NCBI RefSeq assembly: GCF_002845275.2
Contig: NZ_CP088149.1
Location: 1,670,501 to 1,734,500, forward strand
Origin: Pseudomonas sp. S06B 330
GTDB lineage: Bacteria; Pseudomonadota; Gammaproteobacteria; Pseudomonadales; Pseudomonadaceae
Reading direction: 5' to 3'
DNA: 64,000 nucleotides
Below, piece after piece: positions 31,317 to 40,922 of the stretch. The notes below the pieces were generated by a model. That model was not told the DNA's origin and made no database searches. It saw only the letters and a program-made list of their open reading frames with translations. The stretch's first letter is position 1. Each line of letters opens with the position of its first letter. The translations under genes were made by a program, and so were the position numbers.

Positions 31317-33627
31317 CCAGCACGGGTACCCAGTGATCGATCAGGGCCAGTAGCTCTTCACGACGGAAGGGCTTGGCCAGGTAATCATTCATCCCCGCCG
31401 CCCGGCAGCGCTCTCGCTCTTCGGGCATGGCGTTGGCAGTCAGGGCGACGATCGGCAGATTTGGCCAGCGTCCGCTCTGACGGATCCGTCGGCTGGCCTC
31501 ATAGCCGTCCATGACCGGCATGTTGCAATCCATCAGCACCAGCTCGAACGGCGTGTGCTGTAACTGCTCCAGCGCTTCGGCACCATGGGCGGCAATGTTC
31601 ACCTCGCAGCCGAGCTTGGCCAGCATGCCCTTGGCTACCAACTGGTTCACCGGATTGTCTTCTACCAGCAGGATGCGGGCGCGACGTTGGCTGTGCAGGG
31701 CGCGCTGTTGGGCACTGGGGTTAACGCTGTCGGTGCCCTGCAGGGTGTGCCGCAACACCTGGTACAGGGTGTTGCGCGCCAGTGGCCGAGCCTGCTGTTG
31801 CAAGGGTGTCAGGCTGGCGGCCTGTTCACCGGGAAGAAAGTTGCCATAGGCGGTCACCAGCAGGATCGGTGCCTGAATCTGTGGTCGAATCTGGAACAGG
31901 CTGTCCAGGTCGTCTGTTATCAACAGGTCAGGAGATGCGTCGCTCAGCTCATCGGGATGGTCATGGCGGCAATACTCCAGCCCCCATTCAGGCAGCAGGG
32001 TTTGCAACAGTTCGGCCAGACCGCTGCTGGCATTGCTGATCGCCGCGACACGACCGTGCAGGCGTTCGGCAGGCACCGCCGGGGTGTGGCAGGGCAGGGG
32101 TAGTTCAGCACTGAACTGGCTGCCAAAGCCGGCTTCGGAGCTGATGCTCAAGCGACCCTGCATGGCCTCGCAGAGGTTGTTGGTCAGGGCCAGCCCCAGG
32201 CCGGTACCGCCGTACTGGCGGGTAATCCCGGCCCCGGCCTGAATGAAGGGCTGGAAGATCCGTACCTGGGCTTCATGAGGGATACCGATACCGGTGTCGC
32301 AGACTTCCAGGCGCACGCCGCCGTTGCAGGCGCGAAGGCGGACATCGACGCGACCGAAGCGGGTGAACTTGAGCGCGTTGGACAGCAGGTTGCTGACAAT
32401 CTGGCGGACACGGGTGGGGTCGCCGAGGACCATGCTGGGAAACTGCGAGTCGATCAGACAGGTCAGCTCGACACTGGGTGCAGCGTTCTGCGACAACAGG
32501 TTGGCAGTGTCTTCGACCAGCGCGCCAAGGTCGAAGGGGATGCGCTCAAGTTCCAGTTGGCCGGCGTCGAATTTGGACAGGTCGAGAATGTCGTTGAGCA
32601 ACTCCACCAGCACCTTGCCAGAGTCATGGGCAATCGACAGCTGTTGGCGCTGTTCGGCGTTCAGTGGGCTGTCCAGAGACAGTGCAATCATCCCCAGCAA
32701 GCCATTGAGCGGTGTGCGGATCTCATGGCTCATATTGGCCAGAAAGGCTGCCCGGGCCTGAGCCATGTCCAGGGCGCGTCGTCGTGCATCTTCCAGTTCT
32801 TCGTTGGACTGGCTCAGGCGGGTGTTGCTGGCCTTGAGTTCATTGGTGCGCGCCGAAACGATATTTTCCAGTTCGTTGAGGTACTCGGTCAGGCGATTTT
32901 CGGCGTTGCGCCGTTGCTGAATTTCGGTGGCCATGCTGACGAACTGCTGATTGGCAACCTTGACCAGTACGCCGATCTCATCGTGCTCATGGCCAGGCGG
33001 GTACGACAGCTTCGACTGCTCAGGCTGGCGTGAGTCGCGATTGGCCAGGGCACTGATCACGCGCACCAGGGGTTTGGTCAGCATGAAGTAGAACAGCGCC
33101 AGCAGGATGCCGGTGAGGATCAGGCTGCGCATGAAGCCATTGAGCAAGGTCACCTCAGCGCGCTTGAGGAAGCGGCCGCCAAAGGCAAAGGTGTCGACTT
33201 CCAGGTACAAGGTGCCCAGGTAGTCGTTGGGCATGTGGCTGAGATACAGCGGGTCGTGGAAGTTTCGGCTTTCCCCGAACAGGAAATCGCTGATCAGACG
33301 GTAGCTGCTTTCTTCGCGAGGGCGTTGAACATCTGCAAGCACCGTGTCGTTGTTGTCGATCAGCCGCGCGCGGGTGATCGCTGGCGATTGCAGCAGGCCG
33401 CCGGTCAGCTCTTGGGCCAGCTCCGCATCGATGTTGTAGGCGATGCGTGAGGCCGGGTTGTGACTGATTTGCAGCAAAGCCTGCATCTCGCGGTTGATGG
33501 AGGCGTCTTCGCTGGCATAATCGATACCAATCTGAATGAGACTGAGCAATGTACCCAGGATGAAGCCGACCAGGACTGTCAGCCGGGCTTGCTTGTAGGA
33601 CAGGCGATTGGTGAACTTGATATCCAT
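31309..33627 (-). CDS. sagS: Hybrid sensor histidine kinase, SagS-like
   Basis: 772 aa. Two membrane spans (about 17-37 and 170-190) flank a periplasmic sensor. A HAMP-like region and coiled coil (EIQQRRNAENRLTEYLNELENIVSARTNELKASNTRL) follow. HisKA has the phospho-His in NMSHEIRTPLNGLLGM, and HATPase_c shows VSNLLSNALKFT, DTGIGIP and GGTGLGLAL. A degenerate middle REC-like segment precedes the C-terminal receiver with LVEDNPVNQ and the Asp of LMDCNMPVMDGYEA. No Hpt domain is seen. SagS of P. aeruginosa (PA2824) lies beside the gpx-msrB-alaA-htpX genes and has the same length class, which supports the symbol; it governs surface attachment and biofilm tolerance through HptB and BfiS. MDIKF at 33627 is used as start. 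Confidence 0.78.
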
Positions 33628-33751
33628 GAGTCCCGAGCCAGTTTCACTTTCCGTGCGCTGCGCAAGCATAGCCGATCAGTCCCGGCTGCTGGCACGCCCT
33701 GTCACACATTCAGCAATGCCGTTGTCCTTGAATCTGTCTTGAGGAAACCTT

Positions 33752-34642
33752 GTGGACTCTCGTTTGAATGCTTTTCTGGAGCGCGCCGAAACCGTGCTCG
33801 CCCGTCTTGAACCGTTGTTGCCGGCCCCGCGCCCGCAGATCGACTGGAATCTCTGTCTGGCTGCACGCTGGCAGCGTGATGGCCGTAGCGGCTATCTGCT
33901 GCCGCTGGAGGTCAGCCTGGACATGCGCCTGTCTGATTTGATCGGCGTCGACCAGCAGCGCGAGCAATTGGGTCGCAATACGCGTCAGTTCCTCGATGGC
34001 ATGCCTGCCAACCACGCTTTGCTGTGGGGGTCGCGCGGCACCGGCAAGTCGTCGCTGGTGCGGGCACTGCTGGCCGAGCATGCCGAGGCTGGCCTGCGTC
34101 TGATTGAAATTGAACGTGATCACTTGGCCGACCTGCCGCGCGTCGTCGAGCAACTCAGCAAGCTGCCCCAGCGATTTGTGTTGTTCTGTGACGATTTGTC
34201 GTTTGAAGCCGGGGAGGGTGACTACCGGGTGCTCAAAAGCGTGCTGGATGGCTCGCTGGAGCAAGCGCCGGACAACGTTCTGTTGTACGCCACCTCGAAC
34301 CGCCGCCACCTGGTGCCGGAAAAGCAGAGCGACAACGAAAACTGGAAGATGGTCGATGGCGAGTTGCACCCCAACGAAGCGGTGGAAGACAAGATCGCCT
34401 TGTCCGACCGCTTTGGCCTGTGGCTGTCGTTTTACCCCTTCAGCCAGGACCACTACCTCAATGTCGTCGAGCACTGGATTGGCCAGTTGGCAAGCACTGC
34501 CGGGCTGAACTGGCAGCGCGACGAAGCGCTGGACATCCTCGCTGTGCGCTGGGCCACTGGCCGCGGCAACCGTAATGGCCGTTGTGCCTATCAGTTCGCT
34601 CGTTACTGGGTTGGACTGCAACTGTTGGAGCAAAAAAGATGA
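33752..34642 (+). CDS. DUF815-type AAA ATPase
   Basis: 296 aa. Walker A GSRGTGKSS (K99) follows HALLWG; the Walker B-like FVLFCDDLSF and the arginine region ATSNRRHLVPE are typical of the DUF815 ATPases. The C-terminal sensor/lid part is FALKAY-like (NRNGRCAYQFARYWVG). It starts at GTG 33752 with GAGGAAA 7 nt upstream; no ATG is available. The stop overlaps the start of the MsrC gene (ATGA). The function of the family is poorly known. Confidence 0.88.
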   Translation: MDSRLNAFLERAETVLARLEPLLPAPRPQIDWNLCLAARWQRDGRSGYLLPLEVSLDMRLSDLIGVDQQREQLGRNTRQFLDGMPANHALLWGSRGTGKSSLVRALLAEHAEAGLRLIEIERDHLADLPRVVEQLSKLPQRFVLFCDDLSFEAGEGDYRVLKSVLDGSLEQAPDNVLLYATSNRRHLVPEKQSDNENWKMVDGELHPNEAVEDKIALSDRFGLWLSFYPFSQDHYLNVVEHWIGQLASTAGLNWQRDEALDILAVRWATGRGNRNGRCAYQFARYWVGLQLLEQKR

Positions 34643-35121
34643 TTGACCTCAATGCTTCTGGCGCAGGCCTTGAAGGCTACGGCCTGCTGGCTGCACAGTT
34701 GGAAGCGCTGTTTGCCGATGAGCGCGACTTCATTGCCAATGCGGCACAGTTTTCCGCCTTTCTTTACAGCCAGGTCGAAGACCTGAACTGGGCAGGTTTC
34801 TACCTCAATCGTAATGAAGAGTTGGTGCTGGGGCCGTTCCAGGGCCAGGTCGCTTGTGTGCGGATCCCGTTCGGCCGTGGTGTGTGTGGCGCTGCTGCCG
34901 CCAGCCGGGAAACCCAGCGGGTCGAAGATGTGCATGCGTTTGCAGGGCATATCGCTTGCGATAGCGCATCGAACAGTGAACTGGTGATTCCGCTGGTCAA
35001 AGAAGGGCGTTTGATTGGTGTGCTGGACCTGGACAGTCCGAAGCTGGCGCGCTTCAGCGAGGCGGATCAAGTCGGGCTTGAACGCCTGGCGGCAATCTTT
35101 CTGCGTTTGAGCGACTGCTGA
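34639..35121 (+). CDS. msrC: Free methionine-(R)-sulfoxide reductase (fRMsr, GAF type)
   Basis: 160-aa GAF-domain enzyme that reduces free R-Met sulfoxide. Cys residues at 73 (VACVRIPFG), 83 (RGVCGAAA) and 107 (HIACDSAS) have the same spacing (10 and 24) as the catalytic C84, C94 and C118 of E. coli MsrC, so it should be active. NWAGFYL and LVIPLVKEGRLIGVLDLDSP are family motifs. It overlaps the ATPase by 4 bp. This is the third oxidised-thiol or methionine repair enzyme within 5 kb. Confidence 0.95.
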   Translation: MIDLNASGAGLEGYGLLAAQLEALFADERDFIANAAQFSAFLYSQVEDLNWAGFYLNRNEELVLGPFQGQVACVRIPFGRGVCGAAAASRETQRVEDVHAFAGHIACDSASNSELVIPLVKEGRLIGVLDLDSPKLARFSEADQVGLERLAAIFLRLSDC

Positions 35122-35142
35122 CTATTTGAAAACTTTCGATTC

Positions 35143-35256
35143 GTAGCCGCTGCCGCCAGGCTGTGATCGGGCGTGAAACGGCCGTCATTCAGGCGCCTCT
35201 CGGTAACTGAATGACGCCTGCTTCGTAGGCGATCGCAGCCTGGCAGCAGCGGCTAC
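35143..35256. repeat. Composite REP element (BIME-like), copy 2
   Basis: Outer arms start GTAGCCGCTGCCGCCAGG and end CCTGGCAGCAGCGGCTAC; the inner arms are CGTCATTCAG and CTGAATGACG. Same plan and length (114 bp) as the element at 26255-26368. It lies between the converging msrC and membrane-protein genes. Confidence 0.9.
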
Positions 35257-35273
35257 AACTGGCCGGGCAGGAC

Positions 35274-36041
35274 TCAGTCGTAAATGACTTTCTTCTTCCA
35301 GTCTTCCGTGGGGTCGGTCTTCAGGCCTTCCGTCAGCTCGTTCACCTCATCTTCGGCAGGCTCAAGTTGGCTCAGCACCTGGGCATTGGCCCGTGCCAGC
35401 AGTTTATCCATGTACTCAAGCTGCTCGCGATAGAGCACAGGGTCTGGTTGCTTGCGCAGGTATTGAACACCCCGCTCAAAGGCCAGGCGGGCATGCCCGG
35501 GCTGATTCTGTTGCAGCGCCTGCTGCCCCAGGTTGTTGAAAAACTCAATGTGCAGCAGCACCAGGATGTGGCGGATTTCCTTGACCCAGTACTTGGCCTC
35601 GTTGGTCGGCAGGAAGCCTTCTTGCGCCGCACGGGTGATCTGGTTGTGCATACCTTCCAATAGAAAGCGCACATCCTTGGCCCGGGCTTCTGTCTGGATC
35701 GGCGCAGGAGGATTGTTGACGGGAATGGCATCGCCTTGGGCGATCAAACCCTCGAGTTCAGCCATGCGGGCGCGGATATCGCGGCTGTGTTTGTCTAGGG
35801 CCAGCTGACGCTGGTTGAGATTGAGTTCCAGGCGGGTCAGCAGCAGCTTTAATGCTGGGGTCATCAGCTGGCCAGGGAAGGTTTCGGTGATCTCGCCACA
35901 ACGCCGCAAGCGTTCGGCCAGCTCGATCTTCAGCCGGGCACGCTCGAGCTTGTTGTTCTCGACCACATTGTTGAGGTAGCCGATCACGATCAATAACGCG
36001 ATCCCCGCCACAATGAGCAGGGTGATCATAAGTGGTGTCAC
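35274..36041 (-). CDS. Membrane-anchored helical protein, conserved in Pseudomonas
   Basis: 255 aa, family not recognised. One N-terminal span (about residues 4-23, MITLLIVAGIALLIVIGYL) is followed by a long mostly helical soluble region with probable coiled-coil stretches (VENNKLERARLKIELAERLRRCGEITETF; LELNLNQRQLALDKHSRDIRARMAELEGL) and a TPR-like segment around QALQQNQPGHARLAFERGVQYLRK. The soluble part would face the cytoplasm if the Lys/Arg balance after the span holds. It lies between copy 2 of the REP element and the tRNA promoter. Confidence 0.75.
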   Translation of the reverse strand: MTPLMITLLIVAGIALLIVIGYLNNVVENNKLERARLKIELAERLRRCGEITETFPGQLMTPALKLLLTRLELNLNQRQLALDKHSRDIRARMAELEGLIAQGDAIPVNNPPAPIQTEARAKDVRFLLEGMHNQITRAAQEGFLPTNEAKYWVKEIRHILVLLHIEFFNNLGQQALQQNQPGHARLAFERGVQYLRKQPDPVLYREQLEYMDKLLARANAQVLSQLEPAEDEVNELTEGLKTDPTEDWKKKVIYD

Positions 36042-36287
36042 CGTTAACGCCTCATACAGGATGATTTACCGTTTGAGTGTAGTGGCTTAGCTTTTGCCCG
36101 GATAGAGCTGTTTAGCGGTTGTCCGGGGCTCAGTGGTGGCATTTTGCATCTAGATTGCCGCAGCTATAAGGGTTTCAGCCAACGGTGGGTGTCAGAAAAA
36201 AAACGCCAAGGTACAGGCGTGTGGAATCGACTGGCGGCTTGCAAAGCGCTGGGAAGTCATTGATTTAAATAAATTTATCGAGAGGGG
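36042..36287. other. Intergenic region before the tRNA operon, no gene seen
   Basis: With the promoter and tRNA leader that follow, this makes a gene-free stretch of about 335 bp. The part from 36253 onward belongs to the 282-bp direct repeat. Nothing else identifiable was seen. Confidence 0.7.
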
Positions 36288-36316
36288 TTGACGACTTATA
36301 AAAGCATCCTTAGAAT
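36288..36316 (+). promoter_or_regulatory. tRNA operon promoter, copy 1
   Basis: TTGACG (36288-36293) and TAGAAT (36311-36316) with 17-bp spacing, followed by GCGCGCC, the GC-rich discriminator of growth-rate-controlled stable RNA promoters. Confidence 0.88.
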
Positions 36317-36377
36317 GCGCGCCACTTGCAGCGTAAAGCACACAGCGAAACGCGGCAGGGAGTGAATGTTGTAGCGT

Positions 36378-36453
36378 GTCCCCTTCGTCTAGTGGCCTAG
36401 GACACCGCCCTTTCACGGCGGTAACAGGGGTTCGAGTCCCCTAGGGGACGCCA
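36378..36453 (+). tRNA. tRNA-Glu (anticodon TTC), copy 1
   Basis: 76 nt with encoded CCA. The acceptor GTCCCCT/AGGGGAC pairs; the anticodon loop is CTTTCAC (TTC), and the T loop is GTTCGAGT. It is followed after five bases by tRNA-Gly. Confidence 0.97.
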
Positions 36454-36458
36454 TATTT

Positions 36459-36534
<76 letters not shown>

Positions 36535-36562
36535 GATTCAATCGGCATCAGCCGATCAAGAA

Positions 36563-36587
36563 AGAGGCCTAAGGGCCTCTTTTTTTG
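36563..36587 (+). terminator. Terminator of tRNA copy-1 operon
   Basis: AGAGGCC and GGCCTCT pair around TAAG, followed by T7. Confidence 0.9.
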
Positions 36588-36765
36588 TGCCCAAAATTCC
36601 CTCCTCAAGCGTTTTTCCCCTCCCGTAGTCCCGTTTCCGTCTCGACGCACCTGTTATTTCTGTCAGTTTCCAGTGAGAGCAAAATCGCGTTCAATCACTC
36701 CTGACCGCGTGGGTGACTCAGTGCAAAGCCGCCACAGTGCTGTCTTAACCAGGAAGGGAGCAGGT

Positions 36766-38706
36766 ATGGACGAGCGTAGAGCACCGCATCAGCTTTTCAA
36801 TGAACTTACCCTTGCTCAGCCGGAAGTGCCAGCGATCATCAAGGATGAGCAAGGGCTGGAGAACCCAGATGGCATTGTTGCACGTGCTGTGCTCAATGAT
36901 GACCTGGAGGTTGTGGTGCCCGCCTGGCCGTTTTCGAACGATCCGAGGATTGTCAGGGAAACAGTTTCGATTGGGTGGCGTATCGAGGGCGCGGGTTTTG
37001 TCTCGGTGAGGAATCAAGACTTCCCGACGCCGGTCGAGCCAGGAGACAAGATTCTGACCGTGCCTCAGAACTACCTGGTGCATGGCACTTATGATCTGTC
37101 ATATGAGATAAACCAGGGCGGGAACCGAAATTATTCACTGATCAAGCGGGTCACCATCGATACCGTACCGCCTCACGACCACCAACAGCCGGCGGGGGCG
37201 CGATATCCGGATGAGTTGGTCGGGGTCATCACTGATGATTACCTGAGAGAGCATGGTCAGGTGCTGGTCGCAGTGCCTTCTTATAGCAGCATGCGAGCCT
37301 TCGACCGAGCCGTGTTTTTCTGGTCTCGAGTCGACCCTATGCCGGGCGATACTCCATCGGCAGGCGAGCAGGTGTTCAGCCAGGACGATATCGAGAATCG
37401 ACGCTTGCTCCTGCCGCTTTCCGAGGCGGTTATACGTGCCGGCGGTCAGGGGCAGCACTATCTTTTCTACCGGCTATACGACCTGGCTGGTAATGAGAGC
37501 CCATTGTCCTATTCGGCGGGTATTGGCGTCACCTTGGTGCCCGCTCCGGAAAATCTGCCGGCACCTCGAATCCCGCTGTCGCCGCGAGGTTTGATTGACC
37601 GCCAGCACGCGCGGGAGGGGGCCACTGCTGAGAACGGCGTAACTGTCGAGATTGACCGTTATGACAATGCGGACAAGTCTCAATTCATTATTGTCAACTG
37701 GGGTGGGCGCGAACTGACAGAGTTGGCAGTGGATCCTGAGAGGTTTCCGCTGACGAATTTCGTACCTTGGCAGGCGCTGACAGCCAATGGCTTAGGCCCT
37801 GACACGGTGCAGGTAAGCTACCGGGTTCGTTATGGTGGGTCGCTTACACCGGCGTCACCCGAGGAGACGGTGCCCTTCGATTTCACTATCGCTGGCCAGG
37901 ACCACGCCAGTGCACCGGCCCTGCTCAACAATGATTTGGCCAGGCTGGAGGTGCGCGGAGAGGTCTCGGACCTGCCAAACACGCTGACTGCTCGGGATGA
38001 CGGGCGCGATGCCCGGGTGCTGTTGACGTTGTTCGAAGATCCGCAACTGGGCGAATGGCTAGAGGTGTACTGGGGTAGCGTGGCAGAACCGGCCACCCGC
38101 TACCAGGTGCAACCGGGTGATGTGGCCGGCAAGCCCCTGACATTGACTGTGCCCTGGGAGATCATCGAGCAGGAAAAAAACAACAGCGCCTTGCCAGTCT
38201 TCTACCGCACTGATAACAGCGTCAACCAACAGTTGTCGTCAGTGACCAGCGTGCAAGTGTTGATCGAGCCAATCCAGGGACTGCAGACGCCGAGCTTCCC
38301 TCACGCAAGTCTCCAGGGCTACCTCAACTGCTGTGTCAAGCCGCGCATCTGGGAAGGGGTGACCATTCGGGTCGCCGCGAATCCGGCTTTTGACCCCAGC
38401 GATTTGGTGGAGGTTTACTGCCAGGGCTATGAAGATCTCGGGTCACAGATTCCGATTGAGGGCACCTTGTGGTCGCAAGCAAAAGTGCTGGCAGCTGAAG
38501 AAGCACTCAATGGTTTCGAGGTAGTGGTGCCTTACTTAGTACATATCGAGCCGATGGTAAACAACGGATCGGCAACCGCTTATTACACCTTGACTAAGGT
38601 TGGCGGTGGTTTCGGTAGTTCGCGCCGGGAGCAGGTTTATATCACTCGGACATTACCGAGCGGTGAAATCTGTGGGCCGGATAACGACATTTGCAATGAG
38701 CGTTGA
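36766..38706 (+). CDS. Ig-like repeat protein A of the island (paralogue of the next gene)
   Basis: 646 aa, no named family recognised. No signal peptide or membrane span. It consists of about six beta-rich Ig/cadherin-like modules of about 100 aa; recurring marks are D-T-V-P-P after a strand, Y-D-L-A-G-N-E, and V-x-V-x-x-Y/W runs. The C-terminal 150 residues hold four Cys clusters (LNCCVKPRIWEG, VEVYCQGYED, GEICGPDNDICNER) that suggest disulfides or metal binding. It aligns end to end with the 650-aa next protein: shared blocks include VTLVPAPENL versus ITLAPAPSNL and LEVYWGSVAEPA versus VQLYWDSVAVPA. ATG 36766 has AGGAAGGGAG 6 nt upstream. Function unknown; adhesion or secreted structural role is a guess. 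Confidence 0.85.
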   Translation: MDERRAPHQLFNELTLAQPEVPAIIKDEQGLENPDGIVARAVLNDDLEVVVPAWPFSNDPRIVRETVSIGWRIEGAGFVSVRNQDFPTPVEPGDKILTVPQNYLVHGTYDLSYEINQGGNRNYSLIKRVTIDTVPPHDHQQPAGARYPDELVGVITDDYLREHGQVLVAVPSYSSMRAFDRAVFFWSRVDPMPGDTPSAGEQVFSQDDIENRRLLLPLSEAVIRAGGQGQHYLFYRLYDLAGNESPLSYSAGIGVTLVPAPENLPAPRIPLSPRGLIDRQHAREGATAENGVTVEIDRYDNADKSQFIIVNWGGRELTELAVDPERFPLTNFVPWQALTANGLGPDTVQVSYRVRYGGSLTPASPEETVPFDFTIAGQDHASAPALLNNDLARLEVRGEVSDLPNTLTARDDGRDARVLLTLFEDPQLGEWLEVYWGSVAEPATRYQVQPGDVAGKPLTLTVPWEIIEQEKNNSALPVFYRTDNSVNQQLSSVTSVQVLIEPIQGLQTPSFPHASLQGYLNCCVKPRIWEGVTIRVAANPAFDPSDLVEVYCQGYEDLGSQIPIEGTLWSQAKVLAAEEALNGFEVVVPYLVHIEPMVNNGSATAYYTLTKVGGGFGSSRREQVYITRTLPSGEICGPDNDICNER

Positions 38707-38838
38707 TGTTAGTTAGCAGTCGGTACGAAATCTCGGGTTTCACCGTTAGATTTTTAACCTGTTGTGCGTATGCCATGTTTAGCTTTCGTGGCAATTCATT
38801 AAATAGAAACAACCAAATCCAGCGAATGAGGTTGAATC

Positions 38839-40791
38839 ATGAATATCCAAGTAAAGCCTAGTGCTCATCAAGCGCGGATGGACAGTAGCAAGCTTCGTCG
38901 TAATGCAAACATGGCGGTTCCAGCGCCACAGCTAGCCGATATTAATCCGCTGTTGCCAGATACGTCCGATGACGATTTGAATCAATTGCATTCTCAGTAT
39001 CAAGGCCAGGCACTGGCTGTCGATGTTCCTCAGTTCGATCAGGGTTCTAACCCTGGCCTACCGGGGAGGATTTATTTGCAATGGCAGGGTATTCGATTAG
39101 ATGAAACGATATTTCGCTTTACTACGCCGATAGCCCCGGGCGATTTTCCCCTGAAGCTGACGTTGCCGGGGAATGTAACGGTAAACGCGGGCCCCTTTCA
39201 ACTTTCTTATGTAGTTTATACCGGCGGTAATCCCGCTGTCTCTGAAAGCCTGACCATCAATATCGACAGGACGCCACCCAACGGGGGTAATGCTGGCGCA
39301 TTGATTACGCTGCCTCTTGAGGTGGAAGCCAACGGCATTACGGCGGAGTATCTTGCTGCTAATGATAACAAAGTAGTGGTCACCGTGCCGTCTACCTACG
39401 GTGATGCCAGGATCGATGATGAGGTGGTCGTCTACCTGGGTAGCACTATCCCGCAGGCGTTGCTGGTCGGAACTTTTACCCGGGCGGATCTCGGGCTTCC
39501 GATTACCGTTGATCTGACTGAGGCTATGCTCACGGGCAAGGAAGGCGCCCAGACACTGTTTTATACATTGGCCGATCGTAAAGGCAATGTTGGCCGACAA
39601 TCGGCATTCAAGCATGTCAACATTACCCTGGCACCGGCGCCCAGTAATTTGCAGCCGCCCAAAGTGCCCGTGGGTGATGATACCTTGATTGATCATGCCG
39701 ATGCCATTCAGGGGGTAATCGTCCAGATCGATCCTTACACAAACTGGAGTACCGGGGACCAGGTGGTAGTGGCCTTCGATGGTGTTGACCGGCCAGCGCA
39801 AAGCATGCCGGAATTGGGTGCTGTGGTGGAGTTGCCTTACTCCGCTGTGTTGAACAACGACCCAGGCTTGAAACAATCGCGGATAACCTACAAGATTGTT
39901 CGCGGTAACCGCGAGATCCCAGAACTGGTTGGCTATGACGTTGACGTCGATTTGCGCACCCCAGGGCCTGTCGATCCAACTGACCCGCCGGGGGTTGTGC
40001 ATCCGCTGCTGGCCTTGCCTGTCGTTCAGGGGGCCGTCACTGTTGATCCTGATGAGCTGACCGAGGACGACGCAGGTCAGAGTGCCACCGCCGAGGTCGA
40101 CCTCTATGGGGGTGCGAAGGCCGGTGATGTCGTGCAGCTGTACTGGGATAGCGTGGCTGTCCCAGCGCCAGATGGAGAATACCGCGTGTTAGGCAGCGAG
40201 CCGCCGACATTCAAAATGCCATTCACCATTCCGTGGACGTTGATCGACGATCGGGGCAACAGTGACGCGTTGCCGGCGCACTATACGGTGGCCCATCCCT
40301 CGGTTAACGACAACATCATTACTTCGGGGGCCAAGCTCGTTCGTGTTCAGGTCAGTACAATTGTCGTGCCTGATCCCAAATTCCAGTTCGCCGACCTTGA
40401 GGAGGATCCGGCCGGCAATTGGTTCAACTGCAGTTCGCTACGCCAGGATGAAGCAGGCGTATGGAGCATTGTAATTCGCGTGCCGGGTGGAGAGCCGAAA
40501 CTGGCGAATCAGGAACTGGCTTTCGTCTATCAGGGCTGGGTGGACGAGGCTGGTACGACGCCTGTGCCAGGTAACGAATATCCATTCACATTTACTCCGA
40601 CAGATGAACAAGCCAATAACGGCTTTGTGGTGTATGTTCCTTACGATCCTTGGTTCCTGACCACCGATCTTCGTTACGGCAGTATTGTCTACACGGCGCT
40701 GATAGACGGCTTTCCGGTAAGGTCGGATCGCCATCTTGGCGCTTTCTGGATGTCCTCGGCAGGACAGACGTGTCGCTTGACATTCAGATAA
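38839..40791 (+). CDS. Ig-like repeat protein B of the island (paralogue of A)
   Basis: 650 aa, unrecognised, beta-rich, no signal peptide. Same module order as protein A: ITIDRTPP-like joint, YTLADRKGN, APAPSNLQPPKVPVGDDTLIDHADAIQG, then VVQLYWDSVAVPAPDGEYRV and a Cys-bearing tail (FNCSSLRQDEAG, QTCRLTF). The N-terminal 45 residues are basic and polar and differ from A. GAGG lies 10 nt before ATG. The intergenic gap to A is 132 bp, so cotranscription is likely though an own promoter is possible. It converges on the autotransporter, with a perfect hairpin between them. Confidence 0.85.
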   Translation: MNIQVKPSAHQARMDSSKLRRNANMAVPAPQLADINPLLPDTSDDDLNQLHSQYQGQALAVDVPQFDQGSNPGLPGRIYLQWQGIRLDETIFRFTTPIAPGDFPLKLTLPGNVTVNAGPFQLSYVVYTGGNPAVSESLTINIDRTPPNGGNAGALITLPLEVEANGITAEYLAANDNKVVVTVPSTYGDARIDDEVVVYLGSTIPQALLVGTFTRADLGLPITVDLTEAMLTGKEGAQTLFYTLADRKGNVGRQSAFKHVNITLAPAPSNLQPPKVPVGDDTLIDHADAIQGVIVQIDPYTNWSTGDQVVVAFDGVDRPAQSMPELGAVVELPYSAVLNNDPGLKQSRITYKIVRGNREIPELVGYDVDVDLRTPGPVDPTDPPGVVHPLLALPVVQGAVTVDPDELTEDDAGQSATAEVDLYGGAKAGDVVQLYWDSVAVPAPDGEYRVLGSEPPTFKMPFTIPWTLIDDRGNSDALPAHYTVAHPSVNDNIITSGAKLVRVQVSTIVVPDPKFQFADLEEDPAGNWFNCSSLRQDEAGVWSIVIRVPGGEPKLANQELAFVYQGWVDEAGTTPVPGNEYPFTFTPTDEQANNGFVVYVPYDPWFLTTDLRYGSIVYTALIDGFPVRSDRHLGAFWMSSAGQTCRLTFR

Positions 40792-40800
40792 GATGAGCTG

Positions 40801-40834
40801 AAAAAAGGGAAATGCCGAGGCATTTCCCTTTTTT
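40801..40834. terminator. Bidirectional terminator between protein B and autotransporter genes
   Basis: AAAAAAGGGAAATGC and GCATTTCCCTTTTTT form an almost perfect stem around CGAG, with A and T runs on both sides. Confidence 0.93.
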
Positions 40835-40922
40835 GTGTTTGGTGACAGTGCAGTGGGTCGTCTATAGGGGCAGCATAAGCCTGATTCAGTGGTATAGGGC
40901 TTGATGCTGTGGTGCGGCCAGT

